Shown: positions 43,709 through 54,244 of the stretch, piece by piece
Layout: every line of letters begins with the position of its first letter
How positions within the stretch are numbered: position 1 is the first letter of the stretch
Assembly: GCA_023853785.1 (NCBI GenBank)
Contig: JAJIRX010000720.1
Coordinates: 1 to 54,244 of the forward strand
From: Psilocybe azurescens
Lineage: Eukaryota; Basidiomycota; Agaricomycetes; Agaricales; Agrocybaceae
DNA: 54,244 bases
Direction of reading: 5' to 3'
Translations under genes and position numbers: made by a program
Notes under the pieces: model-generated
What the model was told of the DNA's origin: nothing
Seen by the model: the letters and a program-made list of their open reading frames with translations, nothing else
Databases searched by the model: none

Positions 43709-46574
43709 TTGAAAAATTTTCTTGAACTGCTCTGTTTAAGCTTTGATGAAAAGGGAGGTGTTGAGATGGGAGAAAATCAATGCAATATTTATATCTTCCT
43801 TGCTACCACACAATACTATTGCGTCCCCGGAATGTCATGTACTGCTGATTAGAAATAGTGACCAATCCATATTTCATAAATGAAGCTAACGGGAGGCTCA
43901 GAGCTCACACTGCCGACTACGTATGCAATGTACTTGGAAGCCAGTGATAGGCACTGATAGACTGTTCGCGTTCGTCCAGGAATAACAAATCGTGGAGCAC
44001 ATTCAGGTGACAAAGTGATATACCCCTTCAGAAAGATTTTGTATAATCTATACCATATCGAGCGCATGAGAATGTACGAATTTTCGGAAGAGTCATTCCA
44101 GTGCGCTGATTCGGAAAATGCTGACTGAGCGCTGACTTATGATGACTTTCAACATCCCCACTTGGGAATCTGAAACCCGCAGAATAGACAAGCTACAGGA
44201 TAGGAAACACACTCATTACAACTTTTTTGGCGTCTGTGAGAATTTCCCGAATACATTGCACATGCTACTATTTTAAATCGTTTTATTATCATTTACTACG
44301 TTCTAACTTGAAGGCCAAGCGCTCAAATGTTTTCAGACATGAGGTTGTATTAAGAGATGTAATCCCTTTTCTGCTCGTTGCTGTACTTATAAGTATAGCT
44401 TACTGAGACTTTGCCGTCCAGAAACGACGTATTTCCATCCGATATCAGTCTCAAGAGTCGATCTTATGGGCGTTTGCTGCCGTTTCCTTGCATGACTCTG
44501 GTAAACGATCGTGAGAATAGTCGCGTGGGAAGTCGGTATTGAGACGACTGTCTTTACTTAGCGTCGACTACACTATGTAGACTGAAATGAGCATTTGTAA
44601 TGTGAGTTCCCACTACTATACTAATAGGAATTCCTGCTTATCCTATTGGTTCTCTCAGAAGTAGCTTAAAAACACTAGCTATGTGACTTGATGATTGATC
44701 GTAACAGTGTGTCGTGCAGCCATCTGCAACAAAGAGCGGAGACTGAATTCCAACTCATTGTCCGACTAATGCGGTTAAATCGATGCTCGGAGTTCAACAG
44801 CGCGATGAACGCATGCTCCTCCCTTTCTTCTCTCCATCCATGTCCATTGTGCTCTTCGATACCTTCCTGGATTCTATCTCTCTGTTACATTCAACCCAAC
44901 ACTTGCTTGTTGGACTTTGAATTTACGGTTCGTGACCTTGGTCTACGGGGCCAGGAGGTAACGCCACTCGAGCCAAAATGATGCAGCTGAGCCAAAACAG
45001 CACGATAGCATCATCCGCACTGCAAAATTCAGTGTGCCACGCGCTCAAAACCTCAATGTGGGAAAACATATGCTCATATGCATTATCCTCGAGTAGGGTA
45101 AACGAGTGGCACACAGAAGTGCAGTAAACGGATCGACGCGCTCGTTCGCTCGCTTGGCGAAATGATGCAGTTCGTTGAGCCTTGTGTTACTCCCACATTT
45201 AGTTTGGGAATTGGTACTCCGATGTTATAACGCGAAGATATCGTGCTGATGATGATACACGCTTTATAACCTGGCTATGCGACTTATCGATCTCTGGCTT
45301 CTCGTGCCCTGGGATCTCCAACTGTCACCCTCCGGCCGTCACCTGGCCTTCTGGTATCAATTGCATCTCGAGCTTGGCCGACAACGTCACCACTGGATCC
45401 ATCTGGTGAATGGCTCATTGATACTAGGACATTGGAAAGGCGAACGCCAGCACATACAATGAATGAGACTTTGGGAGTTATGCTTTCGTTAACTTCTCTC
45501 ATTACTTTCATACTGTTCAGATTCTATCACTGCCCAGCCAATTCGCTTCCATCAAACTCTCTCATTATCTCCACCTTGTACAGACTCTACCAATGTCTTA
45601 CCGATATCTGCAATACTCAATCTTCGGGACTCGCCAGGCGCATCTATTGGGCTTTGCAAGAATTGATTCCATCGAGTTCTTCCTTCATTCTCACCTATGG
45701 TCAATTTCGACCTCATTGTCAAGGCCTGAGAAGAAGTTCACTAATGGCACTCTGGTTTTGAATTACACTGATGTGATGCACTCTACATGCGATGTCGACT
45801 ACGGGCTTATTGGGTGGCACACTGATCCATAATGATATTGTGAAGGCCCAATTGGCGATCTGTCATGGAGCTCTACCCTAGCCACGGGTCTCCTAGTCAC
45901 AATTCAACTGGTGTCAGTGTTGACCATACTTACCTGGCCGTGGCTGGCCGTGGATATTATCAATGGAGACAATGTGTTCTGGCTCTGAATTGAGCTGTAT
46001 AATGTCAACTTTATACGGCCCTTATTCATGTGGGTCAGACTGAATTTAGTGCATATGGCACTCCGGAAGCTTCTATTTTGTTCTTCCACAATGGTCACAT
46101 TCTTCTACACTGTGCTCATTTGCCTTGTGCTGTACTTGTGGAAGATAATTGCAAAGCCCCTCGCTTTTATCTCGGGTCATACAAAAGATTCTTGGGGTTT
46201 TGCGATTGGTCGTGCTACGATTGCCCCGACGAAATGATCTCTACCTTCCAAATTCGTTCCAACCGTTGTCTTGTGTGACGCCACCCAGAAGCGCCGGCCC
46301 TTAACCAATCCAACCAACTCAATTGAAACCAATCCGCAAGCATAGATCTCAAACTTGCCTTTTTAAGAAAGTATATAGGTCTATTTCGGGACCAATTGAT
46401 CCAAACAACCTACTCCTAAAGGTAGAACGTGAAGTGATGGCCATGTAGAAGGCACTTGGATTGGTTGTTTCACATTTAATTGTTGCCTGATCTATAAGTA
46501 TAACTTCAAATTTCTACTCTGCTTCATCATCAACTTGCAAACCTCCTCCCTTCCAGCAGATATCTCCTCAAGCT
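43709..46574. other. 2.9-kb gap between GST and the Clp1-like gene
   Basis: Contains the GST promoter, the Clp1-like promoter (TATA-like TATAAGTATAAC at about 46493-46504) and one possible coding remnant at 45277-45465. Other frames (45593-45832, 46030-46278) have no recognisable content. Confidence 0.4.
45277..45465 (+). pseudogene. Possible remnant of a beta-propeller (S9 peptidase-like) N-terminus
   Basis: Three plus-strand frames together give an ordered reading: SRALGSPTV, then SPSGRHLAF, then SSLADNVTTGSIW, then IDTRTLERRTPAHTMN. Prolyl-oligopeptidase-type propellers often start with such SP-x-GR-x-LAF and SSIW-type strands. The frame changes every 30-60 bases, worse than in nearby genes, so this is either a decayed copy or chance. 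No catalytic domain is found downstream. Confidence 0.2.
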
Positions 46575-47918
46575 ATGGGAATCCGCCCCAACTCCGCTAA
46601 ACGCACACAGAACGAGAATGTGCCGCCATCTTCGGGTTCAAGTCGTGTACTGAATGTGAAATCGGTGGTATCACGCGTCTCCCGCACCTCCCGCACATTG
46701 CGCGATGTTCAAATTCGTAAACGCAGCGAAAGTGGTGTCCAGACAACGAAACACATCGTCGAGCAGGCGAAACGACGGCAGACAAAAAACAAGATTCGAT
46801 TCACCGTCAAGTCAATGCCGAATAAAATCAAAGACGTCGAAATGGCCGACGGAACCTCAGTTCAACAACCTACGGTAACCGTACCTATCCATTTGCCTCA
46901 AGAGCTTATGCGGCCCAGTGAGTTCAAAGCGGTTACTCCTGCCATGATCGCCGCCGTGGACAACACCTACGAGGATACGAATGTGCAATATTTCCGCGAC
47001 GGCCTGCTAGTCATCGAGAAAGAGTGAGTACAATAGTATGCTTTTCCTTCAGGGGCATTCAGCTGACGCACACATCCTTCAGACTTATGCAATCATTGTC
47101 TAGCGTCAAAATCGACAACCTCAAAACAAAACTCCCCAAGGAACTCAACGTCGTCGTCAACGATGCTACTGTCATCCTCCCCTCACATATTCTGGCCATC
47201 TTCGGGAAGGAGCCAGCTCCTGGATCAACAGCGCCCCGACAAGTCACTCTCTACCCAGTACACAGCCTCGTTCTCATTGCACACTGTGCACACCTTCCCC
47301 CGCCGCCACCCATGCTGCCCCCTCCAGAGCACGTCAAAGGCGAGCAAACTCTCCAGCTACCCGTCTGGACGATCTGCCTGCCTTCTCCTCAGACATATCC
47401 TGCACTCTCCCTGTACCTCTACACCAGAAACGTCCAGCGCCTCATGCGCAGCGTGCTTCCCATGGCGGCCCCTGAGGACCTGCGAGGGGTTCCTGGGAAG
47501 GACACGAGAGTTCGGGCAGCATCTAGGCCAGACATACCCAGCTGCTGTCATCGTTCGCCACACCTTCCTCATCCATGGTCTCTGGCAGAATATGTGCGCG
47601 CTGGGCATCTTCGACAGGGATTTGTGGGATGCGTTGGACGCTATCTGGAACACTGTCCTCGTCGCGCTGTCCGTTGCGACTGGCAATCCATCGATGGCCA
47701 TTGCTCCTTATCAGCCCATCGACGAGGGATATGAGTCCGAAGAGGAAGACTCTGAGGATGTCAACGCTGTGCCGACATCGGAGGAGGGGTCATCGTTGTC
47801 CACGTTGTCGAGGGCAATGGAATCGGCTGATGCGGTATCATACGGACCCGAGACCAGCATTGCGCCCATTACCCGGACTCCTGCCGCGTCGGAGCCAAAA
47901 TCTCCCGCTGCCACATAA
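46575..47918 (+). CDS. clp1: Clp1-like protein (clampless1 family)
   Basis: Clp1 proteins are basidiomycete nuclear regulators needed for clamp-cell formation and dikaryon growth downstream of the A (HD) mating-type genes in Coprinopsis, and for proliferation of the infectious dikaryon in Ustilago. MGIRPNSAKRTQNENVPPSS starts a basic Ser/Arg-rich N-terminus. Then come FKAVTPAMIAAVDNTYEDTN, NVVVNDATVILPSHILAIFG, the core RQVTLYPVHSLVLIAHCAHL, PALSLYLYTRNVQRLMRSVL and FLIHGLWQNMCALGIFDRDL with WDALDAIWNTVLVALS. It ends in an acidic, Ser-rich tail (EGYESEEEDSEDVN) and a TAA at 47916-47918. One intron, 47024-47082 (GT-AG). One frame break lies near 47478, just before EGFLGRTREFGQHLG. About 430 residues. 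Family assignment rests on the TLYP-HSLVL, LYLYT and LW-N-CALG-FD blocks. Whether this is the developmental orthologue or a paralogue is not decided by sequence alone. Confidence 0.82.
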
Positions 47919-50753
47919 GCAAATGTGCCCGAGCTCCCCGCCAACCCTACGCGGTAAAGCTGTGGCACTACTTTCGAATCCTTCGCTGTGTGAGGACTAG
48001 CTCAACGGTGGTTGCCTTTCAGCATTGGATCAGCTCTTCATTTTTATTTTTATTTTTTTCGTTCTCGGCCCGTGAATCAGCAGCTTTGGTTTGGATTTAC
48101 CTTTTGTTCAATCCTGGAGCATTTGCTTTGTTTCTTTTCTTTGCAATTCATTGTACATAGACTGCATACCACACCACCACTATACGCACATTACGATTGA
48201 CATGCCTTTCATACATACATCTACAAGAGCAGATCCATCCCTGCTTTTGGTAGTTAATCATCTATCTTTATCACTATGTTGTACAGCCCACTTTATGTAA
48301 ATCAATCCATATACATGCCTTGAAATCCGTTCTTCCCGTCGTTGTTTCTTGATGTGTGACAGAAATCATCAGACAGAAAGTTATTGTGTACAGGTGAAAT
48401 CTTCCGGCAGTGATTTTCGTGATGCAATGCCCTACGTTAGTATGTAAAAGTCTTCAGCTCATACCCGATCCTATTCATTTCTTGCTGCAGCGTGTTGCGC
48501 AATGTGCAACAGCTCCACTAGCAATCGACGCGCGGTCATCCGCTAAATTCCGCAATCTTCAATGCTTATTGTCCACAAGACCCTTTACTACAAAGCCCTG
48601 ACTCGTGTACCTGCTGTAACTTGAGCATACCAGACTAGTCCAAATATGACAAGTGGCCCCGGAGTTTAGGCACGAGGATAGCTGCGGGCCCCCAGGAGAG
48701 GGTGACGCTGATTGGCGCCCGCAGCTATAGGTGCAGCGCCCGGCGGCCGACAATAATTCACACTCTTCGAATTTTAAACCCTTGCCAAGAGCCATAGTGT
48801 AGCCGCAGCCCTCTACCCTCAGGGCTTCATATGACTATATGCGTCTTGAAATTTACGGAGGATTTCCGTTTCGCAAAGGTCGGTCGGTTACTACGGTCAG
48901 CAGTCAGGGACGGAGTAGGAGGGGTCAGCTCGACGACGGCTTTTTCGTTGAAATTTTTGATAATATGCATAATTTCCCCGAGGCTCCGATGCTCTTTGAA
49001 CTTTATTTCTCCCTGAGATATGTAATTGCTTTGGTGATTATCTGAGTGGATACTATGTGCCGGATAACTGACGACTTCGGATGAGTCATAAAATTATAGG
49101 CCGCTCCAATTTCCAGGGTCCTCCTTGAGCCCGCTCAGCCTTGAACCATGTACCTTGTTTAGCGCTGCCTGCTCCGGGTAGATTACCTACTTGGATGGAG
49201 GGATGAAAGGCGTGTATCGGCGGCGGTTTTAGGGCCAACATCGATTAACTAATTCGGTACCGGTGAACAATGTGTTGTACTAGATCTCATGATTAGCAAC
49301 CATAACGCCATTACCAGTACTGCAGTTGGTTCTCTTTTCAATTTCGCATTAGGCAGGCTTAGGCCAGGTGTCCTTTTCGATAAAGCTTATTTACTATTAT
49401 GTAGTGTATGGTGCAGTCGGTTGCAGTCCTTGTTCGGAATTCGGAAAAACGGTCGAGCTGGACATGCTCATGCTTCATGACATTGATTGTCAGATGCTAT
49501 CAATCTATGATCATTGACAATGACATGGCAGAGAATGAGAACGTGCGCCATGGCGCACCGTCGCGTCATAAACTGATCATCGTCTCCTGCAATTGAACTC
49601 GAATGCGGATTCCGGAGTGTATGGGAATTACATTCGTTTGTATGCGGTTCAGGAATCAGGTTTGGGCGGTTGTATGTCCGGTCTATCTATTCATGTAACT
49701 TGCTTACTGTGTATATGAACGCCGGAGAACTGATAACATCAAATCAATTACTTCAAGGAAGACAGCTGAGCATCATGAAAGAACTTAGAAGAACTTCGAG
49801 GTTGATGTGATGTGAAGGTTGCGAGAACTTCACAGAAGATCAGGCCTCCCAAAACAGGGCAGATGAAACACATATGCGCATACATACGCGCATACATCCA
49901 CACGCAAGGCAAGAAAAAGAAAAAGAAGATCATAAAGAACGGGGTCAGCTTATATAAATACCAGGACGCGCAAAGACGGTGGTTCGAGCTGCCCTGGTGT
50001 ACACGGTACGACGGGTGGGTGGTGGTCCACAATGCCAGATGTGATCAGATGAGATCAGATGAAAAACCTTGAGAGAAAGAAAGCATTAGGATTGCATGTT
50101 GTGGGTTGCGTCCGGGTCGTAAGTAATGTAATGTAATGAATAAGTAAATAAAGCAAACAAGTAACTATATGATTAGATAGCTTTAGATAAATAAAACTTG
50201 TAAGAGAAGAATCGGAATCGGAATCAGTTGTGCAAGATAAAACGCATGCGAGCCAATAAAAAAGAGAAAGAAAGAGAAAAGAAGTGGGAGTATATTATTA
50301 GCGTGAGTGTTCGTTGGATAAGGGGATCGTTGGGTTGAGGTATCAATGTCAAATGTCAACGGGAGAAAACGTAAAGGCACGCATAGAAAAACGGTTTGCG
50401 GACGATAGAAAAACACGTAAGGTCTGGAACAAACGAACGAATGATAGATGGTGCTTCAGGAAGAAGAAATTATGTGAGATGAATAGCGGTTTTGGAGTGA
50501 GGGGCTGGACTGGGAAAAAAGAAGGCAAAGCGAGGGATCGAGAGAAAAAGGAAAGCGAGCGAACGATGGAGCGAAAGAGGAGCAGATGAAAGGAAAAGGA
50601 TTTTAAATAGCTATAGTCAGGTCGTTAAAATGAGTCGGAGTCGGGAGTCGTGCAAAAGATCCAAGAATGAGAGCCGATAGATAGATGGATAGATAGAGCT
50701 TTGTTGTGAATGAAGGGGTGGCGGTCGGGTGAATCACAGCAGAGCAACTGCAT
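47919..50753. other. 2.8-kb gap, low-complexity in its second half
   Basis: 3' flank of the Clp1-like gene, then sequence with no supported frame. From about 49850 it turns repetitive: alternating CATA/CGCA at 49870-49905, GTAATGTAATG-type repeats near 50126-50140, A/G-rich runs at 50260-50580, and a GATA microsatellite. The GA-rich part makes long but meaningless frames. Confidence 0.45.
50676..50696 (+). repeat. GATA microsatellite
   Basis: Five GATA-type units with one interruption (GATAGATAGATG then GATAGATAG). Confidence 0.7.
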
Positions 50754-51491
50754 CTAACTGAACAGATTAGTGCGCAGACGGACACGACGACTCTCAGCCG
50801 AAACGTTCCATGCTGTTTGCACGACCTGGACAATCCTGTTGTTTGTCAATCCCATCGCGAGAGTGTTCTTCCACAAGCCTTGGTTATGCCTGTAAACCGT
50901 ATCGAACGTGTCCTGCGGAGCCCTAGACAAGATCAAGGACATCGCAGAGGCGTTCGGGAACTCCCTCGACGACGTTGACAGGGGAGGAGCTTCCACGAGA
51001 GGAGGTTGGTGTTGGTCTCAAGGCCCATGCCGAAAAGGAGGAGCAGGGCGAAGGACGGGAGGTGCGGCACGCGGACGGTCACAACGGGCAAGTTCACGAC
51101 GAGGATCTGTGCGTCGCCAACGGTGAGGCTGCGCGGTATGGGAGCGGTGGATCCGGGTGTGGCTGGTGGGATGCTGAGATCGATACGGAAGCCGCGCTCG
51201 AAGAGGGTGCGGTCGATGGGGAGCATCATGGGGCGGCATCTATATCTTGGTCGGACTGGGTGGCGGCAAGGACGTGGGTGGGCATGTGGGCGTCGCGAAG
51301 GACGCGCATGTCGAATGTCGGGCCCAGGGCAGAACCGCTGGAGGGCGTCGGTGTGAATTGGACGTTGAAGTAGCGGTAAAGAGCACTAGTGGCGGATGTG
51401 TTAGAATATCAAGTCTCTCGGTGCGATCTGAGAGATCTGCTGCGCACTTGATAGGATTTGGAGTTGACTCTAGATACGAAGGGTGCTGCAT
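50754..51491 (-). CDS. Conserved-looking protein of unknown function
   Basis: From the ATG at 51491 (MQHPSYLESTPNPIKCAADL) the frame, after a change near 51385-51395, reads ALYRYFNVQFTPTPSSGSAL, FDMRVLRDAHMPTHVLAATQ and SDQDIDAAP. One C short in the run at 51230-51233 leads to MMLPIDRTLFERGFRIDLSI, RSLTVGDAQILVVNLPVVTV and LPSFALLLLFGMGLETNTNL. A third change near 50970-50990 gives FPNASAMSLILSRAPQDTFD, VYRHNQGLWKNTLAMGLTNN and VQTAWNVSAESRRVRLRTNL, stop at 50754-50756. About 245 residues in all. Composition and the smooth continuation across frames show a genuine coding gene, but I recognise no domain. Confidence 0.6.
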
Positions 51492-54244
51492 GGTAATAGA
51501 TTTAAAGATAATTGGCTAGCGGTGGAACTGATTTCGTGTGATTGTGGCGTGAAAATGGAACTGGTCGCGTCGTTTTAAGTAGGTCGTATAGAGGTCTTGA
51601 TGTTACGGGCGTCTAGACGCGTTTCTGTGTGCCAGAAGAAAAGAAGGAGTAATTAACGGATAGGTATGAAAGAGAGAAAGGGATGAAAATGTTTTAGGAC
51701 GTGTACGTACATTTATAAGTACTTCCGCTTCTCGGCAAGATAATCGGGAGCTTCGTATCGTAAAACTGCCTAATTCTATCCGAGAACTCTTTGCAGGGTC
51801 CAAATTTCGTTCGCCTCCGAGATCCTCGATGTCCGTTGGCCCCCTCTGCCCTTTTAAACAATTCCTCAATACCTATTCATACTGCCTTTCTCCGAGGTTA
51901 CTGCCTAATAATTCACCGCCAAATCCTAGGTCCCTCCTGGCCCTCGGCCAAATTTGTCAAATGGATATAAAATCAGCCACGAGGCTTTTTTTTTTGAATA
52001 TCATGTTTTTGAGTCCATTGCCATCCTTCTCAAGAACAAAGGATGGACGACCATATTGCAGATGCAGTTGGATGACATGCATGTAAACAGGTTTGCTTCT
52101 GTGGCGAGTGCATTGAGAGTCGAAGTGAGAAGAACGGAGGTGGAACGAGTTGTGAAAAGTGATCAGAGACGTAGCGGACCAGACAGTCGCTTATCATCCC
52201 CAGGCACCGTCCTCTCCGCGTCCGTGGTTGTACTTGACGACCGATCCAAGTGTAACGACGTGTTAGAGTCCCCAACGCCAGCATATCCCAAATATGTCTT
52301 TTCGAACCTGAGAGAACCTGAGAACCTGAGATTTTATTGACCAATCTCGTTTAGCGGCACTTCTAAGTAGAGCGCTCATGATCATGCGATGCTAGCTGAG
52401 CTTAATCGAACGGGAACATAGCGGCTCGGGGGCGGGGTGCTGAAACAAGGGTAAGTGCGCATAGAGTGGCTTGACTCTCTTTTAATTTAAACGCATGACG
52501 GGACAGGCTGGTTAGTATGAAACGCCACCATGAGCCAGAAACTTCCTTCGGACGTGCATGCATCTCTCTGGCGGTGGTTCAATTTGTCGAGAGAGACTCA
52601 GTGTTCAATTAACAAGTTGCTCAAGTCGCTATGACTGCATAGTAAGGATTCGAAGGACAACGAGAGTCTCTTTCTCCAAGTTCTTCGTCTGCTCCTCGTC
52701 TACATGGCATGGCTAAAAAAATCTTCTGATTATCCCTACTTTACGACAGTTGGACAGCGGTTGTACTCAACAAATGATCCATCCATAATGCATGATCCTT
52801 GATCCATTAGCATCATCGGTTCTTTCTCTCTGCTCATGTTCATGCTTTAAATTGGTTGGGGTGCATGAGTCCACACTTCTGGGCAGCACCTGCCGCCTTC
52901 GTCCAAGTTGAAATTTCTATGGAGAGGGAGGGGGCTTATGCTGATCCGAAATCTGTTCTTGAAACTTTTCTTGACATCTTCCACCTCGAGGCCTCTATAG
53001 ATCCAAGTACTCACACACTCTGGTCGCTCGCTCGTCTCCGAGTCCAAGCCAGACAGGACTTTTGTTTCTCCGGCACCAATCCTATTCTGTTTCCATTGAC
53101 ATTCTTTCTCCCGTTGAAGATTGAGCCCCATGATCATCAATCATGATTCAATACCCCATCTCAATTCCCAACGCCTCGGTTCTGATTTTCTACATCCAGC
53201 TTGCCTGGCCGCATCAACTTTAAACTCGCACTGGAGATTGCTGGGAGGACTTGCCTTTCGCAGCGTTAGGTTTGTGCCTTTGTTAGAATTTATCAAACCA
53301 CTTCTGTGTGCGGCTAAAGTGTTTATACATGTTAACACCCAGTCGGGTGCGCGTATTTACTCGCAGTACTGGAGTATGTAAATGGGAGTACGATCAGAGG
53401 AGTGTGGCGAACGGTATCTTCTCCCGGTGCGTTTTTCAAAATCTTTATCACTGTTCGTCAGACCGTATTTCATTGCGCTACAATCATCAACACTCGGCAA
53501 CATTCAAGGTTCTCGTTCTCGTTATGGATCGACACGTTCAGACGGAGAGATCTGAGCGTGGATGGTCGCGGTCTATCTATACCACGGCGTACCTTGACAA
53601 CAAAAGTATTTTGTAGCATAGCAATGATAGCATCCCAGGACCCATACAGTACAGGCCAATTAAACGACGCCAGCGAGACCAGACCGCCATGCCAGAAACT
53701 GAATTGAACGGCACCCCAAAACCGTATATCCCGCGTAAGGTTCCTTTGGAACCCAGGACGCGGCAGGCGTGTGCCCATTTATTACGACAACCGACCGCGC
53801 AACCAACTGCAAACCAAGCAAGGACACTAATAAAGGAGAACTTTCAAAGAAGAAGGAAGAAAACGATGACAATGACACTGGCTTATATCCGGTTTCTGTC
53901 AAACTGTCAAACATATTGAATTGACTCGCATGCGCGAACGCGTCAAAAGGCAACGCCTGTTTAATTTCCGGTTCCACCGACGTTAACTGAGTCTAACTTT
54001 CTAAGGTGTCGGCGTTTGGGAGACCGAGTGTTCGACATTCGGACACACATATCGTTTCAAATTTCAACGATCATCAACATGAGGCAAGTCCTTTTTTCTT
54101 TTCTGTTTCTTTTTGGTTTGGTGGGTTTTGTGCCGTTGTCTTGTCTTGGATGTGGAATCTTACGATTGTGTTGTGTTTTTGTAGATGATTTGACGTTACG
54201 AGTACACATGTACCCTCTGATACGCTGAATGCGATGAGGTGTTA
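51492..54244. other. 2.75-kb right end without supported gene
   Basis: Several frames of 85-128 codons exist (for example plus 51954-52340 and minus 53660-53977), but they lack recognisable content, and the 51980-51995 region has a long T run. A plus-strand hydrophobic leader-like ORF starts at 54078 (MRQVLFSFLFLFGLVGFV) and could be a signal peptide of a gene continuing to the right; it is too short to call. Confidence 0.35.

Noticed and set aside
50183..50589. Frames in the A/G-rich tract
   Set aside because: Low-complexity GA repeats produce Lys/Arg/Glu or Phe/Leu/Ser runs; no gene structure.
1..54244. CRISPR arrays, integrases, insertion sequences or prophage
   Set aside because: The window is eukaryotic with spliced genes. 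I saw no regular spaced repeats, transposase motifs or LTR pairs.

Overview
The window is nuclear DNA from a mushroom-forming basidiomycete (Agaricomycetes). The evidence is dense genes on both strands, many GT-AG introns of about 45-80 nt, and a gene set typical of the group: FKS1-type glucan synthase, UPF3, SYF2, a stand-alone NRPS-like adenylation enzyme, class C beta-lactamase-fold hydrolases, a thaumatin-like protein, a WH1/CRIB protein, Con-6, an arrestin-like protein and a Clp1-like protein. I see no rRNA, tRNA or CRISPR array and no recognisable transposon.

Layout. 1-9.1 kb holds core genes: the 5' end of 1,3-beta-glucan synthase (minus, runs off the left edge), UPF3 (minus) and SYF2 (plus), the last two divergent from a 0.9 kb spacer. 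10.6-20 kb is an accessory block: a beta-lactamase-fold gene with altered catalytic residues and a thaumatin-like gene (both minus), then an adenylation enzyme and a second beta-lactamase-fold gene with intact motifs (both plus). 20.6-24.1 kb has a WH1-CRIB gene and an alternative NADH dehydrogenase in tail-to-tail arrangement. 26.7-30.6 kb has an alpha/beta hydrolase and an arrestin-like gene. 31-33.2 kb has three small minus-strand genes (Con-6 and two unknowns), each with a very short first exon. 35.2-42 kb has an unrecognised gene with a GC-AG intron and a perfect hairpin just after its stop, a divergent protein-kinase-like gene, and a long SAP-domain gene. 42.8-51.5 kb has a glutathione S-transferase with a 21-nt microexon, a Clp1-like developmental gene and one unrecognised gene. 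The remaining 3-kb-scale gaps show little that I can support.

A pattern that affects the whole annotation: many genes, including ones expected to be essential or strongly conserved, are broken by one- or two-base indels, and most of these are one base too few in a homopolymer (for example SYF2 at 7879-7883 and 8388-8391, and the SAP gene at 39781-39786). Other genes (adenylation enzyme, WH1-CRIB, arrestin-like, Con-6) read cleanly through every intron. I read this mainly as uncorrected sequence error rather than pseudogenes. Spans below therefore describe whole genes, with breaks noted.

Functionally the most suggestive unit is 10.6-20 kb: an acyl-adenylating enzyme beside two serine-hydrolase/acyltransferase-fold proteins, one probably catalytically dead. 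This is an inferred small metabolite or acyl-transfer cluster, not a demonstrated one.
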